From assembly GCA_003586115.2 (NCBI GenBank), contig QVOM02000103.1:2914001-2978000 (forward strand): a DNA stretch of 64,000 bases, in the 5' to 3' direction. Source of the DNA: Salvator merianae (taxonomy: Eukaryota; Chordata; Lepidosauria; Squamata; Teiidae). Of the stretch, positions 1-11,311 are shown one piece after another; the first letter of the stretch is position 1, and the number at the start of each line of letters is the position of its first letter. The translations under genes and the position numbers were made by a program. Under the pieces are notes generated by a model, which was not told where the DNA came from, ran no database searches, and saw only the letters and a program-made list of their open reading frames with translations.

Positions 1-728
1 TATGTGCATCTGAACTCATTATCACCTCTAATCTAAGTGTGTTTGGCTATATGTTTGCCAAAATTCATTGAGACTGGGCACATGTCTTTGGTTGTCAGCA
101 AGTTTGAAGTCTGCTGAAAGTACCTCAAAGCAATTGATCTTCCAAGCACATTGGGAAGCTTTGAGTTCTTCTTAGAATTTGGTGAAAGCAATCCCCCTGT
201 CCCCCAAGAAATGATTCCCCCAGAGAAGTTTTCTGAAACTGCAGTCAGGAAAAGACTCAACAAAATGCAGCCTAGGAAGAAGCCATGTAACCTTCCAAGT
301 AAATATATCTTGTTTTGTACTTGCTAAGCCCTCTGGAGAAGTGAAAAGAGTTATCACAAATACAACCTGGGAGGAAGCAATGCAATTTTTTAAAACAAAG
401 ACTACTACTGGCTGCCTGGAATACCTTCAGTCATAGATTTACTCTGATTTATGCAACAATGCCTTCTAAAGGAGGAGACCAATTCATACAACCACTGTAT
501 CAGACATCCTATGAGCACAACACCATACATTACCAACTGATCTTCAGCAGTTAGTGCACAGTTGTGAGGACAGCTGGAGCACCCTACATTCTTTGCATTT
601 ATCTGCCCAAGTCAGTAATTGCAGTAGATGTAGGCAAGTGAGAAGCAAAAGATGCTCCAAATGTTCCAATCAGTGTTTTGCATGCATTCCTCCATACCAG
701 CTGCTACTTCAGTTCAATGGTTAAACTT
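1..728. other. Unique-looking sequence, no gene recognised
   Basis: No repeat end, exon or RNA gene was recognised. The short open frames on both strands have no family motifs and look like chance frames in AT-rich DNA. Confidence 0.4.
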
Positions 729-1262
729 CTCTGTATAAGGGCCTTTCCACACTTGCCACTAGTATGCACTTGCCATGATGATGTGGTTTAAGGGAGGTTC
801 CCCCCCATATGCTCAATCCTCACAGGATAGAGCTAGACCTGGTTAGAGCCCCCCAAATGGTGTCCTGGTCCAGTATACTGGTAGACTTAATTTTTGAGGT
901 CTACTGGCATACTAGGAGAGGGCATACCAGACCATGGAGATATGCAGACAGCATACCTCTGTGGTCTGGCACACCCTGGTACACCCATCTCAGCAGTGCA
1001 ACAAGGCATGCCATTGAAATAGGTTCCCTGGGAGCTCCAAAGGCCAGGAATATTTTTCCTGATCTTTGGAGCATTTGGAGGTCCCCTGTACTGGCAAGGG
1101 CTTCACAGCTGGCATGGGAACTGACACAGAACAATCCATTCCAATGTAGTCAACCTTGTTCCATGCCAGAGGCAACCCATTACAGCTTGGGATGAATTGC
1201 CTATCTCAGACCAGAAGGTGCCAATCTGATCCAGGATAGCACTAGTAAGTGCAAAAACAGTC
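729..1262. mobile_element. Probable decayed non-autonomous DNA transposon
   Basis: The left end reads GGGCCTTTCCACACTTGCC. The right end, reverse-complemented, reads GACTGTTTTTGCACTTAC. This is the same GG-TTT-CACTTA style of terminus seen on better-preserved elements elsewhere in the window. No clean target-site duplication is visible (TAA against TAT), so the boundaries are approximate. The 128-codon plus-strand frame inside has no recognisable motif and is treated as chance. Confidence 0.4.
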
Positions 1263-2940
1263 TATGATGAGAATTCTGTGTTTCATCATGGGTATGGGCT
1301 AAAACATGAAGTAGCTACTTATTAAAAGCACAAGTCAAATAAGTATTCAAAAATAGTGAGTGATATTTATATCTATATATAAACAATAATTATTTTATTA
1401 ATGGCAGTCAAATTGACAATAACATAGTCTTGGGGAATAGAAATCTCACATTTGAGTACTATATGATAGGATAAAATATAGTAGATTCTTACCATGGAAA
1501 AGTTTGCAAATAAAATGTGGAGTTTTGAAGGGTATGCTAAACTAACAGACCTCTGAGAAGACTGGCATTTCTTTATAGTTTGGAAAAAAAAATTCTCATA
1601 AGAACAATATTCTACATTGCTTTTTGCAACTTTTGATGGATACTTCAGCATGCATGCAGCAGACTGGTTCTCTGGGTGGTCTTGACTCCCAAGGAATGGC
1701 CTGCCTACATGGGATGAAGCATTGTCATCACTCCTGGTGTGAAAATTGCACTGAAGCCTGATCTAAGGGGTTATTGCTTTAAAGCAGCCTCTCTGATGTT
1801 GCCAGTATGGACTGTACCAGCTGCCTTCCAGACAGCTCCACTGGTGTAGCCAGCATCAAAGACTGGTGCTATTTTACCAGGTATCTGGAAATGGGCTGTT
1901 TTTGGGTGCTCCATGAAAACAGCCCCAGCCAGCAACTTTGGAGGTCAGGAACTTTCATTCTTAGTCCCTGATGTTGGATCAAACCAGGTTGGGACAATAT
2001 TGTCAGCTGGTAACAGACTGCTGCTCCAGACTTAATCTGGATCACCTGATCCATGCCAAGACCACCCTGCACAGCATTTACCTCTTAGTGAGCACCAGTC
2101 CATTCACTGGGTAAGTGCATCTGCACTGAGGAGCCAAAAGTTGCTGCAGGCTGTCTGGAAGTGGTTAGATCACTGCCTGTCAGCAGTGCCTGCACCCTCT
2201 TCAAGGCGCAGTGTGGTGAGTGGGTCTGGCAGCACTCTGGCTGTGCAGTCACATGGAGTGTTCAGATAGCCATGGTAATGACTGGGCATATGCCAGATGT
2301 TGTTGTGGACCATGGCAATCCAGGCTGCCCTGGCCATCTGTACTTCAAGTGCTGCTGGCCCAATACAGGACTTTTCTAGCATGTGAAGTATGAATGGCCA
2401 CTGCTGTGCCTGATCCTTATCAGCCTGGTATGGTATTACTATACCATACTAGGCCAGCAAATGTGAACAGGTCCTGAGTTGCCCAGGCATCAGAATTTTC
2501 TTCTTGGCCTCCCCAATGATATCCACAGGGACATGAACACAACATTTGGCACTGAGTTGACTGTAGGAGCTGCCAGAGAGATTACCTGTGGCCTATCCTT
2601 GTAGTTTAGGGGTGCTACTCTGGATCTTCTGCCAAGGTTAACTCCCAAGATAGTGAGACTATTTTACTCTTTGCTGGAAAGACCTAATGAACTTCCATGC
2701 AGAATGGGTATTTGAACTGAGAAACTTCTGGGTTCTAACCAAGTGTTCTTAATCACATTGCCAGAAGTAGACTTTCCACATCCTTTATTCATGAGTCTGA
2801 CATCAGGCAAATACAGTGAACCTAAACACATAACACCAATCTGTGCTTCAAAGCAATTATTTCTTAATCCAAATTAGCTACTGCTACATTGTGTCCTATC
2901 AATACTGTGAGAACAAAGCCTGCCAACCGCTTTTTAGACA
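1263..2940. other. Old non-autonomous repeat remnants, no gene
   Basis: The segment around 1860-2090 resembles 4315-4520 (phrases such as GGGCTGTT, AAATTTCAGAGG-like and GTCCCTGATG-like occur in the same order), so both are probably diverged copies of one element. The end near 2460-2480 (GCAAATGTGAACAGGTCC) looks like a terminus of the CACTTA-type MITEs. A small imperfect palindrome lies at about 2426-2458. No coding exon was recognised. Confidence 0.4.
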
Positions 2941-3040
2941 AGAAAGAGGGAGGGAGGGAGGGAGGGAGGGAGGAAGGAAGGAAGGAAGGAAGGAAGGAAG
3001 GAAGGAAGGAAGGAAGGAAGGAAGGAAAGGAGGAAGGAAA
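2941..3040. repeat. (GGGA)n/(GGAA)n microsatellite
   Basis: GGGA units pass directly into GGAA units. The Arg/Glu/Gly-rich open frame across it is only the translation of the repeat. Confidence 0.97.
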
Positions 3041-3672
3041 ATAAGGGGCAGCTATTTACCCGAAAGGTTTTAGAACAGGATTGTTTCAAATGGCAAAAAT
3101 CTCCTGAGGCCTTTGCAGGTCAGCTATACTCTTCTTGCAAAAAGGTTTGTGTTTATGCCCTAGCTCTAGTTCATCCTTTCTTCAAGGTGACAACAGAGGC
3201 AAGCAGACCAAAGCCTTAATTCATTTGTCACCTATCTGTTTTCAACAAAGAAAGTCATTGTTGGATCCATAAACCTCAGGCATATTTTCTCTTAAGATGT
3301 TATAACTTAAAAAAAAAAAGAAGATAAAAATAAATAGATGGCTTTGCAATTGTAAAACCTTTGTCTGAAAACTGGCACGCTAGAATGGTAAAAAGATGAT
3401 CTGAATGACAATTTGAAACAGTGGCATGGAGACAAGAAAGAGCAGCCAAAATTGCTGGGTTACCTTTAGCAAGCTATGTAAAAAAGGCAGTCCCTAAGCA
3501 TTAGGTCCTTCTTACTTCCATGCAAGAGTTGCCAGAAAGCTACTGTTTCAAAGCCTAATTCCTTCCAAAATTTAATCTATCACAAGTATGGAGGGAGTAT
3601 TTTTCCATGTTTAGGTCCCAACATTGGCAATGATATTCAAATACAAACTATGATACTAACACTGGTTGTTGG
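3041..3672. other. No recognisable feature
   Basis: AT-rich sequence without a recognised repeat end, exon or RNA. It contains short A-runs near 3309-3320. Confidence 0.4.
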
Positions 3673-3680
3673 TGCCATAC

Positions 3681-4015
3681 TAGAAATGTGCAAAATTTGA
3701 TTCGCATTTGAACATTCAATCAAAAATTTCATGTACACAAAGATTTGCACTGAATTGAAAATGTCCTTCTTCGCATTTTCAGTACTCAGTTGAAACAAAC
3801 CTTTGCAAAAATGAAATATTCGTTCAAATATTTGCGTTTTTGCTGTGGTTAACCCATGAAAAGGACATTTTCAATGGGGAAAACATTGTGAAAACCATAA
3901 AAAGGAATGTAAACAAAATAATTTTTTAACATTGCAATTCACTGACGAAAAGAAAAAACAGATTTTTGCTTCAATAGCAAGTTGAAAATGAAAATGTCAT
4001 TTGTGCACATCCCTA
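3681..4015. mobile_element. Fold-back non-autonomous hAT-like element, 335 bp
   Basis: The element starts TAGAAATGTGCAAAAT and ends TTGTGCACATCCCTA, an eroded form of the TAGGGGTGTGCACGAA inverted terminus found at 43485 and 62479. It is flanked by a perfect 8-bp direct repeat TGCCATAC (3673-3680 and 4016-4023). Eight-bp duplications with short TA/CA-starting inverted ends are typical of the hAT superfamily (family knowledge). The interior is AT-rich and carries no transposase. More point changes in its ends than in the other copies suggest it is the oldest of the set (inference). Confidence 0.85.
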
Positions 4016-4023
4016 TGCCATAC

Positions 4024-4693
4024 TTTAGAATATATGGCACATTCCATATAGCCAGTCCAGATGCTGCAAGGAATTGCAGTGTCCGCATTGCACACCAGGC
4101 CCCAGAAGGCCATGCAGATTGTCCATATGACACTGGTGCCTGGCTAGCTGTCCAACACGCAAATGGTGCTGAGGAGTGTGCTAAGGGAAGTGTGCTAAGG
4201 AAAGACTGCTTTACAGTGGTCTCCTAAGCATTACTTATGATGGACTGGGCCAACTGTCTTCTATGTGGATGGCTGAACTTGTCTAAGGGATGTGCAGAGT
4301 CTGGCTCCATTTTGTCAGGGTCCTGGAAAGGGGGCTGTTACCATGCACCCAGCAAAAATGGCTCTGACCAGAAATTTCAGAGGCAAGGAACCCTTCTTCC
4401 CAGTCTCTGGAGTTAGGCTGGGCCAGACTACACCATAGCAGTCAACCCCTGGTTCATTCTACTAGCCTTTGCTCCAATCTTAGCCTGAATCAAGTGATAC
4501 AGGCTCAGACAGACCTCTCCATTGCATGCCTATACATATGACGCAGAATGCCTGTATTTACGCCAAGAATTAGGGATCTTTTGTGCATGAGGAGTGGCCA
4601 AGAACAAATTTCTATCAGTATAGGAAGAATAATTTTACCACACACTTGCCAAATCTAGGCACTTTCTGCACTTACTTCCTCTAAATCCAGATC
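4024..4693. other. Decayed repeat related to 1860-2090
   Basis: The part near 4315-4520 shares ordered phrases with 1860-2090, indicating two diverged copies of an old non-autonomous repeat. No coding potential was recognised. Confidence 0.4.
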
Positions 4694-4701
4694 AATGGGT
4701 C

Positions 4702-5034
4702 CAGCGGCGTAGCTAAACGTTCTGCCACCCGGTGCAAAACGGCGGCAGACGAGCGCTAGTGAGGGAGCCCTGCCCTGCAGCCTCCTACTCCCGCTGCCAC
4801 CCCGATGACTGCCGGGCACGCCCAGACGACGGGGCGAGTGAGCGAGCCGCCATGCGTGCGTGCGGGGCGAGCGAGCCGCCGTGCGTGCGTGTGTGCGTGG
4901 TGAGCGATCATGCCGGTAAAGTGGCAAACTGGTGGCTGGGCAGGCAGCCGGGCCCAGCGCACCGGTGGGCGCCGTTCTGACAATGCGCCACCTGGGTTGA
5001 ACCGCCCCCCCCGCCTCCCCTTGCTACGCCTCTG
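4702..5034. mobile_element. CpG-rich non-autonomous hAT, copy 1
   Basis: The 333-bp element begins CAGCGGCGTAGCTA and ends TTGCTACGCCTCTG, an inverted terminus of about 12-14 bp. A perfect 8-bp duplication AATGGGTC flanks it (4694-4701 and 5035-5042). The interior is GC- and CpG-rich and contains no transposase; frames read across it are low-complexity Arg/Ala/Pro-rich. Two more copies lie at 40327-40725 and 42064-42482 with the same ends and their own 8-bp duplications. The superfamily call rests on duplication length and terminus form. Confidence 0.93.
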
Positions 5035-5042
5035 AATGGGTC

Positions 5043-5733
5043 TGGATTCATCCGGTCCATCGATCCAGATCATAGGAAGGTGTGGGCCAGATCAGCCCTG
5101 AGTGCACTGATGGCACTAATCTGGAACAGCCCATAGGGCAGGTGTGAAGCTTGCATGAGTTTTGTGGCTACACCCCCATGCTTCAAAGGGCTAGGAACAA
5201 AGTTTCCTAGTGTTAGGGCCTCTGGGGGGTGCTTTTTAGCAGTGCTATGACACACTGTCAAAAGGCACTTCTCTAGTAGTCTTGAATATGGGAGGAGCGC
5301 ATTTGCATGCCTCTGGTGTTCTGCATCAGGCATGCTGGTCCACTGGTAGTCCTGCTTAAGAGCAGACTTGATCCAGATCATGCTCTATCTCATGCAGAAA
5401 GAGTGGACCAGCAGGGTGTGTGGCCTCATAGATCTGCACTAACATGCAGATCCATGAAACCTAGAGGTGTACCACATGGACCCTTAATCCAGAGTAAGGG
5501 TTCATGCAGAAAGGCCCCTAGATAGTTGAAAGGTGTACCTCAGCAACATTTTAACTTCCATTTTTGTTGCATTGCTAAAGGACCTATACTTTATGCTTTA
5601 GGTTCAAATTCAATGCATAGAAGCCCCTATTTTGTGAGAGCTGCATTGAGTCAAATGGCACAGCTCTGGAAACTTGAATATACCATAGGAGCCCAGAAAC
5701 TTGTGGTTTCTTACCCTTCTACGTTAATAAAAA
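5043..5733. other. Old repeat remnants, no gene
   Basis: The text around 5043-5500 contains motifs (GATCCAGATCAT, GGTCCACTGG) shared with decayed elements near 26000-26370 and 63290-63690, suggesting an old member of that group. No exon was recognised. Confidence 0.35.
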
Positions 5734-5736
5734 TAA

Positions 5737-5883
5737 GGCTGCATCCAAATGTCGCATACTTATTCCACTATATTTGGATATTTCGGAATAAAGCACTCAT
5801 AAGAGAGCTTCATTTCAGAATATCCATGCTTTGTTCCAGAATATCCAAAAATAGCACAATAAGTAAGCAACATCTGCATGCAG
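5737..5883. mobile_element. 147-bp hairpin MITE with TAA duplication
   Basis: The left arm (about 5739-5796) and the reverse complement of the right arm (about 5822-5883) align over roughly 57 bases with mismatches; both contain CTGCAT, ACTTATT, TTTGGATATT and AAAGCA in order. The element is flanked by TAA (5734-5736 and 5884-5886). A 3-bp TWA duplication is typical of PIF/Harbinger-type MITEs (family knowledge). The outermost two bases of the two arms do not match exactly, so the ends may be off by 1-2 bp. Confidence 0.7.
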
Positions 5884-5886
5884 TAA

Positions 5887-7419
5887 AGTACTTTTTTTTG
5901 CATTTTTTTGTGTCAAATCAAGGGATTTTCCTTGCTCACAAGTAGTGAAGGAGTGCCACAGATATTTTGCAAATGCCCCAAATTCACAAATAACGAACAA
6001 GCAAAAAATGAAGAACTATTGCTATTAAATGGGTTTTAGTGTTATTAGCTTTTTAGAATCTTCACCCCCTTTCTTTGTGGTTGCAATTACAATTATATAA
6101 GTTCATTTACGTTTGTTACTTTTTTCGTGTTTTGGAATGTAACAAGTAAAAAAAAAGATCATCTTCATAAACCGTGATTCAGAAATGATTACACTTTGCA
6201 AATTAGCATATTAATCTGTATTTCAGCCCAGTTACTTGTCAGATGCCAATGGCTGCAAACTATTTATTAGTTTAAAGGGCTAGTTAGTTCTTAAGGTAAT
6301 AATTTCATGATACATGCCATTTCTGAAGAACAATTAAAACGTAAGTGAGCATTCCTTTGGAATCTTCCTGATGGTGCAATGTGTTTTTTTTTACATTTCA
6401 ATGCTATTTTGTGCTAACTACATTGTAAATTCAGCTAGTTTGTCTGGAGACTGTTGCAGTTGGTCAAAGCTTGCACAAGAGACAAGAAACAATGTAATGA
6501 TCTGTGACTGCATAGCATCCATGTAGGCTGCAACCATCACTCAACTGCATGATCCACAGCATCAAGATTCATTAAAGTCAGTGAGAGCCGCCAAGCTAAA
6601 ACTGTGCATGTCACTTGGAAAATGTAGAGGTTAGTATTTGTGAATGAGAGGCTGAGTCAAGAGAGAAAAGAATGAAAGAGAAATCAGAACAGCTGCAGAT
6701 AAAGGCAAAGTTGAGCCTTTGTGGTTGTAGATTATTCTTTGGGACAATCATAACCCAAAAGAAAATAAACTGAAGCATTTCTAGAGGAAATGATATGACA
6801 ATATATCATTTCTCATACAACAAAATGCTCTTTTTCCTTCTCCTCCTTGCTACACTTATCTAAATTGCTTTCCATTTTCCATCGGCTTAAGAAATGTAAC
6901 ATATCAGCACAACAACTAGAGTGTGCACCAGCAAATTACAGCATCCTTTCCCTTCTCAAACAGTTCTGACAGTAATAAAGTGACTCCTGGAGTTTTTAAA
7001 GCATTAGAAAGAAAGTTAAACTATAATTACAGGCAGGGAGATGCTAAAAGGAGAACAACTTAGAATTGTAGCACTGTCACCTGTGGTTTAGGACAAGTGT
7101 GAACTCATTGGGCTACATTTAATTCAGAACCATCACTCATGTTGTCATCTTCTAAAAGTACACAAAGAAGGAAACATAGTTTTGGAGGTAGGAAGAAGAA
7201 GAAGACCTTTTTAAGAACTTACCTACTCCACTCCAGAGGATGCCCTTACACATATTAATATGCAGAGACCGAAGAAATATCAGTGCATTTATTTTAAAGG
7301 GGGTGAAAATTCAGAACTCAATAAGTATGTTGCTTCTAGTATTGCTATGCAGAGTTTCTTTCTTAGGAACCACCAATAGTTTTTTTTTAATGAATGGATA
7401 GGTTTTCTTTGTATGCATC

Positions 7420-7420
<1 letters not shown>
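5887..7420. other. Repeat-poor single-copy-looking sequence
   Basis: No mobile-element end, exon or RNA gene was recognised in about 1.5 kb. Parts such as 6840-7010 have balanced composition without low complexity. Conserved non-coding sequence is possible, but that needs cross-species alignment. Confidence 0.4.

Positions 7421-7466
<46 letters not shown>
7421..7466. repeat. (ATA)n microsatellite
   Basis: About fifteen AAT/ATA units in a row. The poly-Leu minus-strand frame across it is an artefact of the repeat. Confidence 0.97.
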
Positions 7467-7467
<1 letters not shown>

Positions 7468-7737
7468 CAATGTGTAAAGCCACCCTTTGGGCTTTTCAAA
7501 AAGAGTGACTAGTGAATTATGTTGACAAAACTCTACTAGTCTCTGGCCAACCACATTTCATACAGCAAGGCCAAATCTGCCTGTTATTCCAGTTACCTTT
7601 TGATTTCCTACTTTAACATCCCAGTTTCTTATGATTTATAGTATGTAACTTTTTGGGGGTGTTAGTTCTAGAAGGTGCTGTAGGTCTTTATAGAATTGGT
7701 CATCTTCAGTCTCTTTGGCACCAGTGGTTGAGACATA

Positions 7738-8831
7738 GGGTGTTTTCACACTTACAAGAGTAGAACATTCTAATTAGCAGGGTTCCGGCTGGCCAGGATC
7801 AGGTACAGTGATGAGTATTCACACTTGTCAGCAATGGAACAGTTTGGGCATTTTCACACTTACCAGAGGAGAACGTTCTAATTAGCAGGCTTCAGGCTGG
7901 TGAAGATGGAGTCTGTTGAGTGCTATACACACTTGCCAGTCAGGGAACAACTCCAAGCTGACCAACAGAGGGAGCAGTGTGGATGGGAATCCGCTAGGCA
8001 GGAAGTGAGGTAACAAATCATAGAGGCACGGATGCGAAGGTAGAGCTAGTAATCCAAACCAAGGAGCTCTGCTTCGAAGCCAGAGCAGCTCCTTTTCGAG
8101 CTGTCTTTGAAATGGCAGCCAAGGTGCAAAGCCCAAAGGGCAAACTGGGTTGCGAAGCAGCAGACCACATCTGCGTGGCTGCGAGGCTGCACCAGCTCCT
8201 CCCCGCTGCCATTTCGAGCCAAGAAGCAGTGCAAAAGCAACTTCCCCGATCTGCACTTGATCTCGCAGGTCAGAATCAAGACAGCAAATTACTTGTCTAG
8301 CCTTCCCCAGCTTCAGGTACATATGAGGCTCGGCTTGGTGAGAATCGGGAATGGTGCGTGCACACGCGAGCACGAATCCTCCGTTCTTGCAAGCAGCCAA
8401 GAACAGTCTGCCTCGGAAATGCGAAAAGGGACTTTGTGAGCTAACCGGTAGGGGGAGCAGTGTGAATGGGAATGCACTAGTTAGGTAGCTATGTTTGAAC
8501 CCAGAGGAGCTATGTCCAGATTTGTGTCTGAAACAGCAGCCAAGATCTGAACCCCAAGATCCAAACCAGGGTGCGAACTGTTGGACAATACCTGCATGGC
8601 CCCACTGCCATTTCAAACTTGGAAGTGGTGCGAACACACCCTTCCTGATCTGCAGCTGATCATGCAGATCAGCTTGGAGACTACTATTTAGCTGACCACA
8701 GCTGGTAGGCTTTGGGTTAGTATCAGGTGGACTTCAATAGATTTTGGGTTAGCTGGGGCTGTTTGCAAGTGTAAATGCTGCATTCCAATGAGCATCCTGG
8801 AACATTCCTCTTGCTAAGTGTGAACATGTCC
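7738..8831. mobile_element. MITE family A, copy 1, inserted in BovB
   Basis: The ends are GGGTGTTTTCACACTTAC and, reverse-complemented, GGACATGTTCACACTTAG. The flanking 3-bp duplication is ATA (7735-7737 and 8832-8834). Removing the element and one ATA restores a continuous BovB reading frame (VY then STTGAKE), so the junctions are exact. Its own length without the nested insertion is about 504 bp, close to the net length of the copy at 43131-44314. No transposase is present. GG-starting ends with a 3-bp duplication suggest a PIF/Harbinger-like source (inference). Confidence 0.88.
7846..8432. mobile_element. MITE family A-prime, copy 1, nested inside family A
   Basis: This 587-bp element starts GGGCATTTTCACACTTACC and ends GAAATGCGAAAAGGGAC, flanked by TTT (7843-7845 and 8433-8435). 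Comparison with the intact stretch of the family A copy near 43210-43250 shows family A sequence continuing across the insertion point, which supports the junction. It is closely related to 11312-11905. The 251-codon minus-strand frame over it lacks family motifs and varies between the copies, so it is not called a gene. Confidence 0.8.
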
Positions 8832-9445
8832 ATAGACTAGAATTATTGTGATAAGCAATTTGCCTTGGGATTGAACAGAAATTATTACATCATTTTTAAG
8901 ACTGTAACCCATTAGCGCTTGTCTTACCCCTTTATTGACAATGAGGGCTACTCCATATATTCCAAGGGATTGTTGCCCATGGCAGTGAATTAAATGCACT
9001 CAGTTTAGTCCATTTTAGTTCACTGATTCCCAAGATGTCAATGTTTAGTCTTACCAGCATTCATAGATCTTACATTCTAGGTTTCTATGCAATAATGTTC
9101 TTTACAGAATTTGACTTACCTTTCATCACTACACACATCCACAGCTGAGTATCTTTTAGATTTTTGACCAGCTACTTCACTCTTTTTGGAGTTATGTGTA
9201 GCTGCCTTCTGCACTTCTTCAGTAATGTTTTGGACATCTTCTCACCTGGAGGACTTATTTTCTAGTCTCATATCATTTTTCCTGTAGTGCTTTTCCATGG
9301 ACTTGTCAAGGATACTGGATTGGTTTGCCATTTCCTTCTCTAGTGGATTCCATTTGGTCTGAGCTCTCCACTATGACTTGTCCATCGTGGGTGGCTCTGC
9401 ATAACATAAAGTCCTTCCACTGTGACAAGTGAAGTGATCCAGACC

Positions 9446-11305
9446 AAGTAATTGCTGTATGTTAATGGTTGCTAGAGAGGGAGTGGGAAATATAAGTGGG
9501 TGGGAAACTATGAGAAAAAAAATCACTTTTAAACATCTGATTGTAAAAAATTCAACACAGCTTTGATTTTTTTTGCATGTTAAGACTTTTTTTTTTTTTT
9601 TACATTTGATTCAATACTGGAGATTCTTTAATTCCAACAGTAACTTACTGAAGGTACATTTGGATGAAACCTTAGTCTAACACAAAGTATCATGTGAGTT
9701 TCCTGCTTTATGTTTCATGTCACTGACTGGCAGGTTGAAGAAATGCAGATGTGATGATGCCACAACATACACTGTGTTTTGTTAGGCATTACTAGTGAGA
9801 AAAGAAATAAATATGTAAAGAAAATGACACAGTAATAGCTCTGTTTAAATTTTATTGTACCTCTTCTTCTTTTATAGATTCATAAATCTAAAATATCATT
9901 ATAAGTTCATTTTTTTTTTAATTCTCTCACTGTTGATTTGCTGTTGGGTGACTTTTTATTTCTTTTGGCCTATATTCTTGACTCCCATCTTGAAAGCTGT
10001 ATTTTCTAGATACATTGTCTTGTTATAATTTTCATATTTTTCTGGTGTAATCATAAATACTTATAATGATCTGTTCCTGTCCTTGACCTAAAGATACATT
10101 CTAATCAATTCAGCAAAGTAATCTTAATCTTTCAATCTAAAAATTACTGTTAATTCATCAACTGTATCAATATTATATGCACATATATTAGTTTTGATCC
10201 ATGATATCAATTGTTTTTAGTAAAGTACAATTAATAAAAGACAATCAATTACTAAGAGACTCAATCTTTAAAACCTCTAAATAAAACCTGTATTTATATT
10301 AGTAAGCTGTAGATCAATTAATTCATCATGTGTTACCAACTGGTGGATTCAAACAGTCAACTTTAATTAAGACTAATAGTTCCCAATAATATGTATTGCA
10401 TGTGATGTATTGCATGTGATTCTAATGACCCTAATTATAGAACAATAATTTTCCATTAATACCCTTTCCCTTACTATGCACAATTAATTCATTGAAAACA
10501 ATATTTCTTGATTAACAATTCAGTCAGTTGAAAAGTATTAGGAATTTATCCACAGAAGCATCAGCATTTGCTTCATTAGAAACACTAGCAACTAAGTCAA
10601 AACAAATATTAACAAGGTTAGTGAATATGTTTAATTCATTGAAACATCCACAGTTAATTCACTGGAATTGGAAACATAAACATTCAATCTTCTAGACGTT
10701 TTTTACATTAAATTCCTTAGAAATAAAATCACTTAATTCCTTGAAATTCTTAGGAATCAGTTATTTCTCCCTTTAAAATATCATCAGATAGTTATTGCCA
10801 TTCCAATCATTTATAAACCGCAGGTATCCAAGTAACTCATAGGATGTTCCAGCTAAAGGAATTGCAGGTATATATTCACCAGCATTTTCCCCATTTATCT
10901 CTGTGCCTCAATACCAGGTCTCTTGGAGTTTTGGGGTACCACATGACATATTGGATGCTGAAGATGTTATGTGACCCTGCAGGAATTAGACATAATAAAA
11001 CCCCTTATCGTCTCCTTTACACTGATTTTTATTCTGTTCTATTTTTAGTTGATATATTCTATATTCAAGAGAAGAAAATGCTGAGAAAGTTTTTTTTTCA
11101 AAAAAAAAAAGATTAATAAGGATTTTCAGTATTAGTAGATCAACACTGCAATTGTTTAAAGATAATTTGATGTGGTAACCTTGCCTGCTAAACTAAAAAC
11201 TCCCCTTGACTGTGTTTCCATAGAAGGAGGAGTTTTGTAACAGAGGAGAAAACTCTAAAAAAAGAGTTGAGAATTGGGAGCTGAAGAGTGAGGACATAAG
11301 AGGTA
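9446..11305. other. AT-rich, repeat-poor interval
   Basis: About 1.8 kb, strongly AT-rich between 9840 and 10830, with many TTAATT and AATTCATT words, T-runs near 9586-9601 and an A-run near 11100-11111. No LINE, SINE or MITE end and no exon were recognised. It could be an old decayed element or regulatory DNA. Confidence 0.4.
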
Positions 11306-11311
11306 ACACTC

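Larger units (their letters stand above)
7515..9445 (-). pseudogene. RTE-BovB LINE fragment, APE endonuclease region, split by nested MITEs
   Basis: Read on the minus strand, 9445 to 8832 and then 7737 to about 7515 form one RTE-BovB ORF2 fragment. The piece near 8999-8832 gives GVALIVNKGVR, then SLKNDVIISVQSQGK and ILVY, the familiar BovB endonuclease segment. After the inserted MITE it resumes at 7737 with STTGAKETEDDQFYKDL and LLELTP, the expected continuation. Text upstream at 9300-9420 (AAATGGCAAACCAATCCAGT on the minus strand) is also typical of BovB. The left boundary is approximate, and no RT domain is present. Frame breaks show it is dead. BovB is known for horizontal transfer among squamates and ruminants, so presence alone does not date the copy. 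Confidence 0.9.

Noticed and set aside
2843..3073. Plus-strand frame with Arg-Glu-Gly-Gly and Lys-Glu-Gly-Arg periodic protein
   Set aside because: It is the translation of the GGGA/GGAA microsatellite.
7882..8637. 251-codon minus-strand frame, the longest one in the left part
   Set aside because: It lies across the border of two nested MITEs, has no family motif, and is broken differently in the related copy at 11359-11736.
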